A stretch of 64,000 nucleotides of DNA from Litorimonas sp046250185. GTDB lineage: Bacteria; Pseudomonadota; Alphaproteobacteria; Caulobacterales; Maricaulaceae. The notes under the pieces were generated by a model. That model saw only the letters and a program-made list of their open reading frames with translations. It was not told where the DNA came from and did not search any database. A program made the translations under genes and the position numbers. The DNA lies in assembly GCF_046250185.1 (NCBI RefSeq), contig NZ_CP176469.1; one strand, given 5' to 3'. The stretch's first letter is position 1; every line of letters starts with the position of its first letter. Positions 8,539 to 16,094 of the stretch are shown here, piece by piece.

Positions 8539-9321
8539 TTATGAATATCGAACCAGCGTGCGGCTCTCGATACTTTTGCGGGGGATAGATGCATGGACAT
8601 CGCCGGGCAGGTCGAGCGCACTATGCGCTAAGTGCGGGCGATCGGCGCTATCGTGTATGTTGAAGACCACGGCTTCGTCCGGTGTCATATGGGACTTGAA
8701 GAACCATTCATGCGCTTCATTTGCCGCGACACCGAGAATTTGTCCTAACCTGTCAGGATAGATTAGGTCGATATCCATCCAATCATCTGACTGCATAGAG
8801 GTCGGACGAATGAAGCCTAACGGAGAAGACTTTATGGTGTTCTTTATCGGACGCCAGACATTCACGAAGCCAAAACCGGCCTTATAAAATACCTCGGCTT
8901 GGGCTTCACCAACGAGGTCAATTAGGCGCTGCCGTGCGCCAGCCATATTATAGTCATTGTGAACATTGCGTGCAGGGCGACGAGCGGCGTTAGGGTCATC
9001 AACGCGAACGGTATGATCAAAAACGATGACCTCTTTTGCGCCGATATGAGACTTAAGAAGGTGAGTTAGTTCCTGTTCGTAAATGCCTGTCCAGTCACTG
9101 CCACTTTCAAAGTCTGAAACGCGAGAGGCCTGATCAATGAATTCAATGCCATCACGTTGAAAGTTGGGTTTGAAATTACCATCGCGTAAGTCGGTGACTT
9201 TCACGTCGGTTGTCACCAACTCAGGGGAAATCAAATTCCCAAGAATTCCATCGACATCAAATTCAAACGCTTGCGGCGTAGGCTTCTTAACATGGTAATT
9301 CACGCTTGCGTCGATGTGCAT
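8539..9321 (-). CDS. CmcJ/NvfI family oxidoreductase
   Basis: A 260-residue protein matching the CmcJ/NvfI (asaB) family, a divergent 2OG-Fe(II) oxygenase group first named from cephamycin biosynthesis. Diagnostic pieces are ARNVHNDYN (H121, D123), FVNVWRPI, the segment HEWFFKSHMTPDEAVVF, HLAHSA (H233) and the closing SIESRTLVRYS. It is the promoter-proximal gene of the minus-strand oxygenase-SDR set and is divergent from a LysR regulator 120 bases away. Known members act on natural products or amino-acid derivatives; its own substrate is unknown. Confidence 0.85.
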   Translation of the reverse strand: MHIDASVNYHVKKPTPQAFEFDVDGILGNLISPELVTTDVKVTDLRDGNFKPNFQRDGIEFIDQASRVSDFESGSDWTGIYEQELTHLLKSHIGAKEVIVFDHTVRVDDPNAARRPARNVHNDYNMAGARQRLIDLVGEAQAEVFYKAGFGFVNVWRPIKNTIKSSPLGFIRPTSMQSDDWMDIDLIYPDRLGQILGVAANEAHEWFFKSHMTPDEAVVFNIHDSADRPHLAHSALDLPGDVHASIPRKSIESRTLVRYS

Positions 9322-9373
9322 TGTTAATCTCCATACTAATTTGACGATACAGTCCGCTCGTCTTCGAAACCAT

Positions 9374-9412
9374 ATATATTGATTTTATTTTGAATATAAA
9401 TTATCAATATAT
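9374..9412. promoter_or_regulatory. Inverted repeat in the divergent oxygenase/LysR promoter region
   Basis: ATATATTGAT (9374-9383) and ATCAATATAT (9403-9412) form a perfect 10-bp inverted repeat with a 19-base spacer. It lies in the AT-rich gap between the CmcJ-like gene and lysR. The spacer holds TTGAATATAAA. A related sequence (TATATTCAATAT, complement ATATTGAATATA) recurs at about 10346-10357, ahead of the MDR gene. This fits binding sites for the adjacent LysR protein but is inference. Confidence 0.5.
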
Positions 9413-9441
9413 GTAATCAGAATATAGTAATTGGATATAAT

Positions 9442-10344
9442 ATGGACACAGAAGCCGTTCGCCTTTTTGTGATTGCCGCTGATCTACTCAACATTAGCGC
9501 GGCAGGACGACAGCTAGACTTAGCCCCTGCCGTCGCAGGTGCGCGGCTGGCTAAACTTGAGAAAGAAGTCGGCGCGGATTTGCTCCACCGTTCTACGCGC
9601 AAGGTCTCTTTATCGCTCGAGGGTGCAGAGTTCCTTCCCTTCGCTAGGGAAATTATTGCGCAAGAGGATGCAGGATTAGTCGCGCTCGGGAAAGGAAATC
9701 CAGAAGTGTCTGGAACACTGCGGTTTGCCTGCTCTAGCACATTTGCACAGCTTTATATCGCGCCTATTCTGTCTGAGTTTCTTGAGCGCTTCCCGCAGAT
9801 TAATTTGGATCTTCGCCTTTCAGATACACAAACCAACCTGATTGAAGGGGGGTTTGACCTCGCCCTACGCAACCTAGCCATCGAAGATAGCGCCATGATT
9901 GGCCGCAAGCTGGCCGATGATAAGCGCGTTCTTTGCGCTTCGCCGGAATACTTAGAGCAGAACGGTTCGCCAAAGACACCGGATGATTTGGACGGTCATC
10001 GACTTGTTGTTTTTGGGGATATGAAGCGTGATTTAACGGCATCTGGCGGGCGACAGTGCCAGTTTCCGCCGCCCAAGGCTAAGGCACGAATTCGGTGCGA
10101 TGATGGGGCTAGCACGCGTTTGGCCACGCAGGCAGGGGTCGGAATTTCTATGAACTCCATCTGGAGCATCCATAAAGAGTTACGCGAAAAGTCCCTTGTT
10201 CGGGTTCTACCGGACTATGAGGTGAATGATGGTTCAGCCGTTTGGCTTGTCTACCCAAAATCAAACGTTCTAACGAGTAAAGTCCGCGTTATGATCGATT
10301 TTCTGATTGAAAAAATTGGCTCACCACCGCCTTGGGAAGCGTAA
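9442..10344 (+). CDS. LysR family transcriptional regulator
   Basis: A 300-residue LysR regulator. The N-terminal winged helix-turn-helix covers residues 1-60 (LFVIAADLLNISAAGRQL, then LAKLEKEVGADLLHRSTRKVSL). An inducer-binding domain follows from about residue 90 (GTLRFACSSTFAQLYIAP). It is transcribed away from the oxygenase-SDR genes and towards the MDR oxidoreductase gene. Family logic suggests control of one or both sets in response to a pathway compound. The start at 9442 gives the standard MDTEAVRLF opening. Confidence 0.93.
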   Translation: MDTEAVRLFVIAADLLNISAAGRQLDLAPAVAGARLAKLEKEVGADLLHRSTRKVSLSLEGAEFLPFAREIIAQEDAGLVALGKGNPEVSGTLRFACSSTFAQLYIAPILSEFLERFPQINLDLRLSDTQTNLIEGGFDLALRNLAIEDSAMIGRKLADDKRVLCASPEYLEQNGSPKTPDDLDGHRLVVFGDMKRDLTASGGRQCQFPPPKAKARIRCDDGASTRLATQAGVGISMNSIWSIHKELREKSLVRVLPDYEVNDGSAVWLVYPKSNVLTSKVRVMIDFLIEKIGSPPPWEA

Positions 10345-10446
10345 TTTTATATTCAATATCTAAAAACTGATTATAGGATAGCTCCGCTTATCTCCTGAAT
10401 GAATATGATGCATTACCATGCTTCAACATTCAAAGAGGTAAATCAA

Positions 10447-11442
10447 ATGAAAGCAATGGTTCTGAAGTCTTATGGCGAGACCGCCAAATTCGAAGCTGAG
10501 AATATCGATGAACCAACGGTTTCAAAAGGCCATGTCCTTGTCCGTATCGAAGCGTCAAGCGTAAACACAGTTGATACCATGATACGCCAAATGGGTCAGG
10601 AAAACCTTCCGCTTTCACCTGACCTTCCGGCCGTTCTGGGCATGGACTTCGCAGGCACTGTAGAGGCCGTTGGCGAAGGCGCATCAGACTTTGCGGTCGG
10701 TGATGAAGTCTATGGATGTGCCGGCGGCCTCATCGGCCTTCAAGGCACACTGACAGAGCTTATCAACGCCGATGCACGGCTCATCGCTCATAAACCTAAG
10801 TCGATATCTATGCGGGAAGCCGCTGCCTTGCCTCTCGTTGGCATCACAGCATTTGAAGGACTCTCCCGCGCGGGTGCGGGCAAAGGCCAAAAACTCCTTG
10901 TGCAGGGTGGTTCGGGTGGTGTTGGTCATGTCGCCGTTCAACTTGCCAAGCATTTGGGCGCTGAGGTCTATGCGACTGACTCTGGCGACAAGCGTATGGA
11001 AATCATAAAAGGATACGGCGCTATGCCTATCGATTTTAAGACGGAAGCCGTAACCGATTATGTCGCAAAATATACAGGCGGTGCCGGATTTGATGTGATT
11101 TTTGACTCCGTTGGCGGGGCAAATATGACGAACTCTTTCGAAGCGGCGGCCTTAAATGCAAACATCGCAACGACAGTTGCATTGCTCGAATTAGACCTCG
11201 TTCCTGCGCATTTCAAAGGCCTTTCAATTCATGTGATCTTCATGCTCATTCCGATGCTGCACGACCACAAACGCGAAAAACATGGAGAGATACTCGCCAA
11301 GCTCGCGGGCATTGTGGATTCAGGTGCGCTAACCCCTTTGCTAGATGAGGAACAGTTTTCGCTGTCTGACGTTAACGCAGCCTATGACCGCCTCATGAGT
11401 GGTCAGGCGGCGGGCAAGGTCGTAGTGTCTAACACCCCATAA
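10447..11442 (+). CDS. Zinc-independent quinone-oxidoreductase-like MDR alcohol dehydrogenase
   Basis: A 331-residue medium-chain dehydrogenase/reductase. The N-terminal GroES-like domain (residues 1-120) contains HVLVRIEASSVNTVDT and GMDFAGTVEAVGEGASDF. The nucleotide-binding motif QGGSGGVGHVAVQLA lies near residue 155. Catalytic-zinc cysteines and a structural zinc lobe are absent, pointing to the NADPH-dependent quinone/enone reductase branch. The ATG at 10447 (MKAMVLKSYG) is preferred over 10399 because AGAGG lies about 10 bases upstream. It sits between lysR and a cupin lipoprotein gene 14 bases downstream, so it is likely co-transcribed with the latter. Confidence 0.88.
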   Translation: MKAMVLKSYGETAKFEAENIDEPTVSKGHVLVRIEASSVNTVDTMIRQMGQENLPLSPDLPAVLGMDFAGTVEAVGEGASDFAVGDEVYGCAGGLIGLQGTLTELINADARLIAHKPKSISMREAAALPLVGITAFEGLSRAGAGKGQKLLVQGGSGGVGHVAVQLAKHLGAEVYATDSGDKRMEIIKGYGAMPIDFKTEAVTDYVAKYTGGAGFDVIFDSVGGANMTNSFEAAALNANIATTVALLELDLVPAHFKGLSIHVIFMLIPMLHDHKREKHGEILAKLAGIVDSGALTPLLDEEQFSLSDVNAAYDRLMSGQAAGKVVVSNTP

Positions 11443-11456
11443 CTGGGAGAAGAATC

Positions 11457-11978
11457 ATGCGGACAGTAAAATTACTCTCAGGACTTTCACTTATGACCCT
11501 AGTGTCTGCCTGCAACGATGCTGGGTCAATTTCTTACACGGACGAACAGAAGCAGAGCGTAACGGTCACAACGCCGGACCAGGTATCATATCAACCCCTT
11601 AATCCAGCCCGAGGGGACGCAAGCCCGCAAGCAGGCGTTCTTTGGGGAGATATAACCAAAGATGTCCCGTCCGGTATGCTACTGAAATTTGCCGAAGGTT
11701 TTTCTTCGCCGCCACATATCCATAATATCACCTATCGGGCCATCGTGATTGACGGTGAAATACATAATGATGATCCGGACGCAGCCAATATGTGGATGGG
11801 CCCGGGCACATTTTGGACCCAACCCGCAGGTGAGGTTCACATTACCTCTGCACGCCCGGGTGTCGGCGGAACAGGATTCTTAGAAATTATGGAAGGTCCT
11901 TATTTAGTACATCCGGGTGATAAGGCGTTCGATAATGGCGAGCGTCCCCTTAATCTTGTCAGTTCCAATATGATCTGA
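11457..11978 (+). CDS. DUF4437 cupin lipoprotein, N-terminal part
   Basis: A 173-residue product with a lipoprotein signal: hydrophobic LLSGLSLMTL followed by lipobox VSAC (C19). It is followed by a cupin half-barrel with GDASPQAGVLWGDITKD, HIHNITYRAIVIDGE and GTFWTQPAGEVHIT. DUF4437 proteins normally contain two such cupin units in about 290 residues. Here the first unit ends at a TGA that overlaps the ATG of the next frame, which encodes the second unit. Either this is a frameshifted gene or two coupled genes. Periplasmic location is predicted; activity unknown. Confidence 0.75.
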   Translation: MRTVKLLSGLSLMTLVSACNDAGSISYTDEQKQSVTVTTPDQVSYQPLNPARGDASPQAGVLWGDITKDVPSGMLLKFAEGFSSPPHIHNITYRAIVIDGEIHNDDPDAANMWMGPGTFWTQPAGEVHITSARPGVGGTGFLEIMEGPYLVHPGDKAFDNGERPLNLVSSNMI

Positions 11979-12319
11979 TGAGCGCTGATGAAATGAACTG
12001 GATTAAGGCAGGCAATTCTACACGAGGCCCAGAAGCCACTTTGCTTTGGGGGGATTTATCTGACGGAGAACTTAGCGGCTCCATGATTAAACTCCCCGAA
12101 GGATATGCGACTGACCTGTCGACCAAAGGTGGCGATCTGAAAGCTGTTGTAATTCAGGGCGACGTTTTACATTCTGTTGAAAGCTTAACAGAGCAAAATG
12201 AAATAAGCGCAGGAGGCTATTTCGCGTCAGCGGAAGGCGTATCTCACTCGCTCAAATGTGAGGCAAAAAGTGAGTGCATGATTTACGTTAGAACTGAGGG
12301 AAGATTTTTAGTGCGATAA
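11978..12319 (+). CDS. DUF4437 cupin protein, C-terminal part
   Basis: A 113-residue product equal to the second cupin unit of a DUF4437 protein: WIKAGNSTRGPEATLLWGD mirrors the start of the first unit, then AVVIQGDVLHS and CMIYVRTEGRFLV. It has no signal sequence. Its ATG overlaps the previous stop as TGATG, so translational coupling is possible, but alone it would stay in the cytoplasm while its partner is exported. That conflict favours a broken single gene of about 286 residues. A coupled two-gene arrangement is the alternative. Confidence 0.65.
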   Translation: MSADEMNWIKAGNSTRGPEATLLWGDLSDGELSGSMIKLPEGYATDLSTKGGDLKAVVIQGDVLHSVESLTEQNEISAGGYFASAEGVSHSLKCEAKSECMIYVRTEGRFLVR

Positions 12320-12779
12320 TCCTAAAATTTAAGAATAAAGAATCCTTATAGGCAATAGGCCTTCTTTAAGCGGTTTAGGGGACTCCATTGAGGTCTATCC
12401 TTGGATTAACGCAAGTAATCCCTTCGCCGCTTTGCGGCGAGTCCAACGCCCCTGCCTCCGCTCGTGTGGGCGGCTCCGGCAGGCGCGTCGGACGGCTCTG
12501 TTTTGAAAGAGCGTAATTCATTAGATAGGTTTGGCGCTTGAGGAGAGATTTGAAAAGAAAAGAGCTTTAGCAAGATAAAGCGAACCGCCCTTTTGGGGGC
12601 ACTTCGACGCTAAAGCTCTGTTTTTGCTACGCGAGTTGGGGTGGCACCTTTTTGGCAACTCATGTGCGGTGCCTCCAAAGTGCCTCTATCCCGCTAAGAC
12701 CTAGAACTTCCCGTTCACCTGCAATTTTCAATCGGCTTCCTTCGAGACAAAACCGCCTGTTTTGCCCGATTATGGGCAA
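12320..12779 (+). other. Non-coding region upstream of the relaxase, candidate oriT
   Basis: About 460 bases with no convincing gene but several inverted repeats. TCGCCGC/GCGGCGA forms a 7-bp hairpin with a 3-base loop (12424-12440). AGAGCTTTAGC (12561-12571) and GCTAAAGCTCT (12609-12619) form a perfect 11-bp repeat 37 bases apart, followed by GTTTTT. GGCACC/GGTGCC lies at 12643-12648 and 12668-12673. Transfer origins of relaxase-bearing elements usually lie next to the relaxase gene in such repeat-rich DNA. The nic site was not identified. Confidence 0.5.
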
Positions 12780-12780
12780 A
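12761..12780 (+). promoter_or_regulatory. Palindrome over the relaxase start
   Basis: TTTGCCC (12761-12767) and GGGCAAA (12774-12780) form a perfect 7-bp inverted repeat with a 6-base loop. It ends at the first base of the preferred relaxase ATG. It could be an operator for autoregulation, part of oriT, or an RNA hairpin that masks the start codon. Confidence 0.45.
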
Positions 12781-15038
12781 TGTCAGATGAAGATGATTTC
12801 CGCCTAAGGGCCAAACCTCGCAAGACCAGCAGCCCCGCTGTCGAGGTCAGTATCCCCGCAAACTATAAGGGGTTTCATGAAGGGGTTCGTGCCGCACTGG
12901 TGAGAGGTAAGGCCGTCTCTGGGCGGCGAACACTAACCGTCCCATCCAAGCCCCGCAAAGGGCGCTTCAACTCACGCGGCAGAGGCCGTGCCGCCCTAGA
13001 GCGCGGCATTGGGCCGAAGCAAGGCTGGCGCATTCACAAGGCGACGGGAGACCGCTACCGCGCTCGTCGCACCATCGTGAAAGTGCGCGTGGTCAAACTA
13101 CGCAATGCGAAGTCTTCTGTGTCGCGGAGACACTTGGCCTACCTCCAACGCGAAGGCGCAGGTGTGGAGCGAGCCGAGGGGCTGGAAGGCTCGGCGGAGT
13201 TAACCCCGACGCGAGGCCAGCTCTATGGCCCAGACGAAGGCGTCGAGATTGACGGGCGGGATTTTATCGCTCGCTCCCAAGAGAGCTTTGACGGACGCGG
13301 CGACCCGCATCAGTTTCGGATTATGATCTCGCCCGAAGACGGCGCGGAACTGGCCCGCGTGAACGGGGACGGCACACCTAATCTGAAAGACACAACAAGA
13401 GCGCTCATGGCGCAGATGGAAGAGGACTTGGGCACGCGGCTCGATTGGGTCGCCGTTGACCATTTTGATACGGCCCACCCTCACACGCATATCATCGCGC
13501 GAGGCGTCACCCATGACGGGAAAGGATTGAACATAGCAGGCGAGTATATCTCGCGCGGCATACGCGGTCGGCTGGAAGAAGAACTGACCCGCGAGCTAGG
13601 TTGGAAGTCCGAGCTTGCCATCCAGCAAGAGATGAAACGTGAGATGAAAGCTATGCGCGTGACGCAAGCAGATAAGCATATCTCGGACGGTATGGACAAA
13701 CTCACCAACACAATCGACCTGCGCGCAGGGTCAACCGCCAGCACGTTCCCCGCCCACTCATCTATGAACAGACATATCCTGATTGGGCGTATGAGACATT
13801 TGAAGTCTATGGGCCTTGCAACGCAAATTGAGTCTGGCCGCTGGCACATCGAAAACGATGCGCTCAAGACACTCGGACAGATAGAGCAGCGCGAGCAACT
13901 CAACAAAGACATTCACGCGGCGATGAAGAGGGCCAACATCAAAAGACCTGTTCGCCTACATGATGGTCGTCAGAGCTATGACGGGAGCCTTTCAACTCAC
14001 CGCGTCATTGGTCGCGTCATCGCGAAAACTCACGGCTATGATGAAGGCATGGACGCAAGCCAAAAAGGCGGCGGTAAAGTCAGGTTCATTATCGACGGCA
14101 CGGACGGTTATGTCAGCACGGTTGAAACGGGCATGGACACGCGGGCGGGCGAAGCTGCCAAGGTTGGTTCTATCATCGAAGTCTCACCGCCTAACTTGCG
14201 AACCGTAGATCGCAACATACAGGCTCTTGCAACAGGTAAGGATTATCACGGCAAGCCTCGGAACGGACTTGTCGGCAATTATGATATCGCCACGAGCGGG
14301 CCAGACGACTGGATGGACGGGAGCGGCAGCCGAGGCGCAGCCCATATGCGGGCGCACAGATTAAGGCTCGCAACGCTCGTTAAGGCGGGTGTGGTGCAGG
14401 TCGCGAGCAAGGATAAGGACGGCGACCCAAATGAGTGGCGCGTGCCCGACGATTTTAAAGAGCGAGCTATCGCGCTCGATATGAAACAGGGCCGCGCGTC
14501 AGGCGTGAAGCTACTTTCTGTTCAGGATTTGGAGCAACAACTCGCGAGTCCCGATGCGACTTGGCTCGACCGCTCGCAGGTGAGTTGGGGCAGAGGCGGG
14601 CTAGCAGGAATAAGCTCAAAATCTAGCGCCTTCGCAAAAGAGCTGGACACAGCCTTTCAGCAGCGTCGCACATGGCTCATAGAGCGCGGCTATGCCGAAC
14701 TACGCCAAGACGAACAGAAAACCTCCATCATCTACAAGCGCGGCTATTTGAAGGCGCTAGAGACGGAAGGGTTCAATGCCGCGACCCAAAAGCTGGAAGG
14801 CATGACAGGCAAGGCACACATCGCGGCGCAGGCAGGACGATTGATTGAGGGCACGGTGGCACAGAAATTTGGACTTCCTCAAGGCCCTCACGCGATGATT
14901 GAGACGCAACGCGCCTTCTACCTCGTCCCTTGGGAAAGTCATCATGCCCAGAAATGGGGCAAGCGTATCAAAGGCCGCGTGCTCAGCGGTGGCGGTATTG
15001 ATTGGGACACAGGGCGGACGAGAGGGATAGGGCGGTAA
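12780..15038 (+). CDS. VirD2-like relaxase with DUF3363 domain
   Basis: The mobilisation nuclease that would nick the element at oriT. The product has 752 residues from the ATG at 12780 (MSDEDDFRLRAKPRK). An upstream TTG at 12762 is possible but less likely. The N-terminal region is very basic. HLAYLQREG provides a candidate nucleophile tyrosine, and HFDTAHPHTHIIARG is the three-histidine metal motif typical of relaxases. ADKHISDGMDKL and the long C-terminal half match the DUF3363 architecture. No coupling protein or type IV secretion gene is in the element, so transfer would need a helper. hamA begins only about 50 bases downstream. Confidence 0.88.
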   Translation: MSDEDDFRLRAKPRKTSSPAVEVSIPANYKGFHEGVRAALVRGKAVSGRRTLTVPSKPRKGRFNSRGRGRAALERGIGPKQGWRIHKATGDRYRARRTIVKVRVVKLRNAKSSVSRRHLAYLQREGAGVERAEGLEGSAELTPTRGQLYGPDEGVEIDGRDFIARSQESFDGRGDPHQFRIMISPEDGAELARVNGDGTPNLKDTTRALMAQMEEDLGTRLDWVAVDHFDTAHPHTHIIARGVTHDGKGLNIAGEYISRGIRGRLEEELTRELGWKSELAIQQEMKREMKAMRVTQADKHISDGMDKLTNTIDLRAGSTASTFPAHSSMNRHILIGRMRHLKSMGLATQIESGRWHIENDALKTLGQIEQREQLNKDIHAAMKRANIKRPVRLHDGRQSYDGSLSTHRVIGRVIAKTHGYDEGMDASQKGGGKVRFIIDGTDGYVSTVETGMDTRAGEAAKVGSIIEVSPPNLRTVDRNIQALATGKDYHGKPRNGLVGNYDIATSGPDDWMDGSGSRGAAHMRAHRLRLATLVKAGVVQVASKDKDGDPNEWRVPDDFKERAIALDMKQGRASGVKLLSVQDLEQQLASPDATWLDRSQVSWGRGGLAGISSKSSAFAKELDTAFQQRRTWLIERGYAELRQDEQKTSIIYKRGYLKALETEGFNAATQKLEGMTGKAHIAAQAGRLIEGTVAQKFGLPQGPHAMIETQRAFYLVPWESHHAQKWGKRIKGRVLSGGGIDWDTGRTRGIGR

Positions 15039-15089
15039 GCAGGAGTTTAACTGCAAGGTATCAAATCAGACAGTTATTGCGCTCAACAC

Positions 15090-16094
15090 TTGCAGGGCAT
15101 TGACCTGCAACCGCCTTCTCTTAAGATAACACTCTGTGCAAAAGGAGTCGAAATTAAATTGGAGCTTACACCTGAGAGTTTAACTGAATTATTATCTGGT
15201 GACCCTGAAGAGATTAAGGTTCATCTAAAGCGTGTCGACCACACTTTTGAGGTAGCTGGGATAAAAGTCCAATCACATTGCTTTTGTTTAACAGTGGATG
15301 CGCAAGGTAAGGTTCAGCCAAAGGAGCTTATAAATTATCTACGCTACACAGCAGCCGACTATGCTATTCCACGCACACGACTTTCCGAAGCCAAAGCCCG
15401 TGATAAGAAATACAATCAAACTCGAGCCGTAAGCGCGTTGTGCGATGAAGCACGGTCTCTATTCGTAGACCTTCAGAAAACTGGTGAAGGTGGGGAATTG
15501 TTGCTCTATGTATTTGGCGAACAGGTACTTAGCCTTCCGCAAGCGATTGCAAAAATGCCGCTAAAAACATCCTCAAAACTTCACTACAATGGTGCAGATG
15601 GTATCCATATCGGAATTGGCGAAAATGGGTTGCTTCATTTATATTGGGGAGAGTCAAAAGTTCACAAAACCGCGTCAACAGCAATTGAGGATTGTTTCAA
15701 ATCTTTAGAGCCATATTTTGTTGAGGATAGTTCTCCAGAAGCTAAACGAAATCGAGATTTGCAGCTACTTAGAGACAATGCAGATTTAGATAACCCTGAA
15801 TTAAGCAATTCACTTCGACAGTACTTTACTGCCTCTTCAAAGAAGTCGAAGATGATTGAGTATCGTGGGTTAGCTTTGGTTGGTTTTGACGCGGATATAT
15901 ATAGCAATGAACCGCTTTCACTGGAAAAGCTCCAAGAGGACGCCAAAACGCAAATTTTAGAATGGGGAAAATCTCTCGAGGGAGCTATAAAAAAATACAA
16001 ACTTGAAAATTTCGTGATTGACCTCTTTTTTGTACCTCTACCGTCAGCAGATCAATTCAGAGCTGACTTTCTCGCGGCCATGGGAAAAGTGTGA
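15090..16094 (+). CDS. hamA: HamA, DUF1837 nuclease of a Hachiman antiphage system
   Basis: The DUF1837 effector nuclease partner of the HamB helicase. The PD-(D/E)xK-like core is visible as HYNGADGIHIGIG (D170) followed by LLHLYWGESKVH (E188, K190). Known Hachiman systems use HamA to degrade DNA once HamB senses damaged or phage DNA. The start is uncertain because there is no ATG or GTG near the N terminus. The options are TTG 15090 (334 aa), CTG 15051 with AGGAG 5 bases upstream, or TTG 15159 with AAAGGAG upstream (311 aa). The stop overlaps the hamB start (GTGATGA). Codon use looks AT-richer than in the relaxase gene. Confidence 0.85.
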   Translation: MQGIDLQPPSLKITLCAKGVEIKLELTPESLTELLSGDPEEIKVHLKRVDHTFEVAGIKVQSHCFCLTVDAQGKVQPKELINYLRYTAADYAIPRTRLSEAKARDKKYNQTRAVSALCDEARSLFVDLQKTGEGGELLLYVFGEQVLSLPQAIAKMPLKTSSKLHYNGADGIHIGIGENGLLHLYWGESKVHKTASTAIEDCFKSLEPYFVEDSSPEAKRNRDLQLLRDNADLDNPELSNSLRQYFTASSKKSKMIEYRGLALVGFDADIYSNEPLSLEKLQEDAKTQILEWGKSLEGAIKKYKLENFVIDLFFVPLPSADQFRADFLAAMGKV

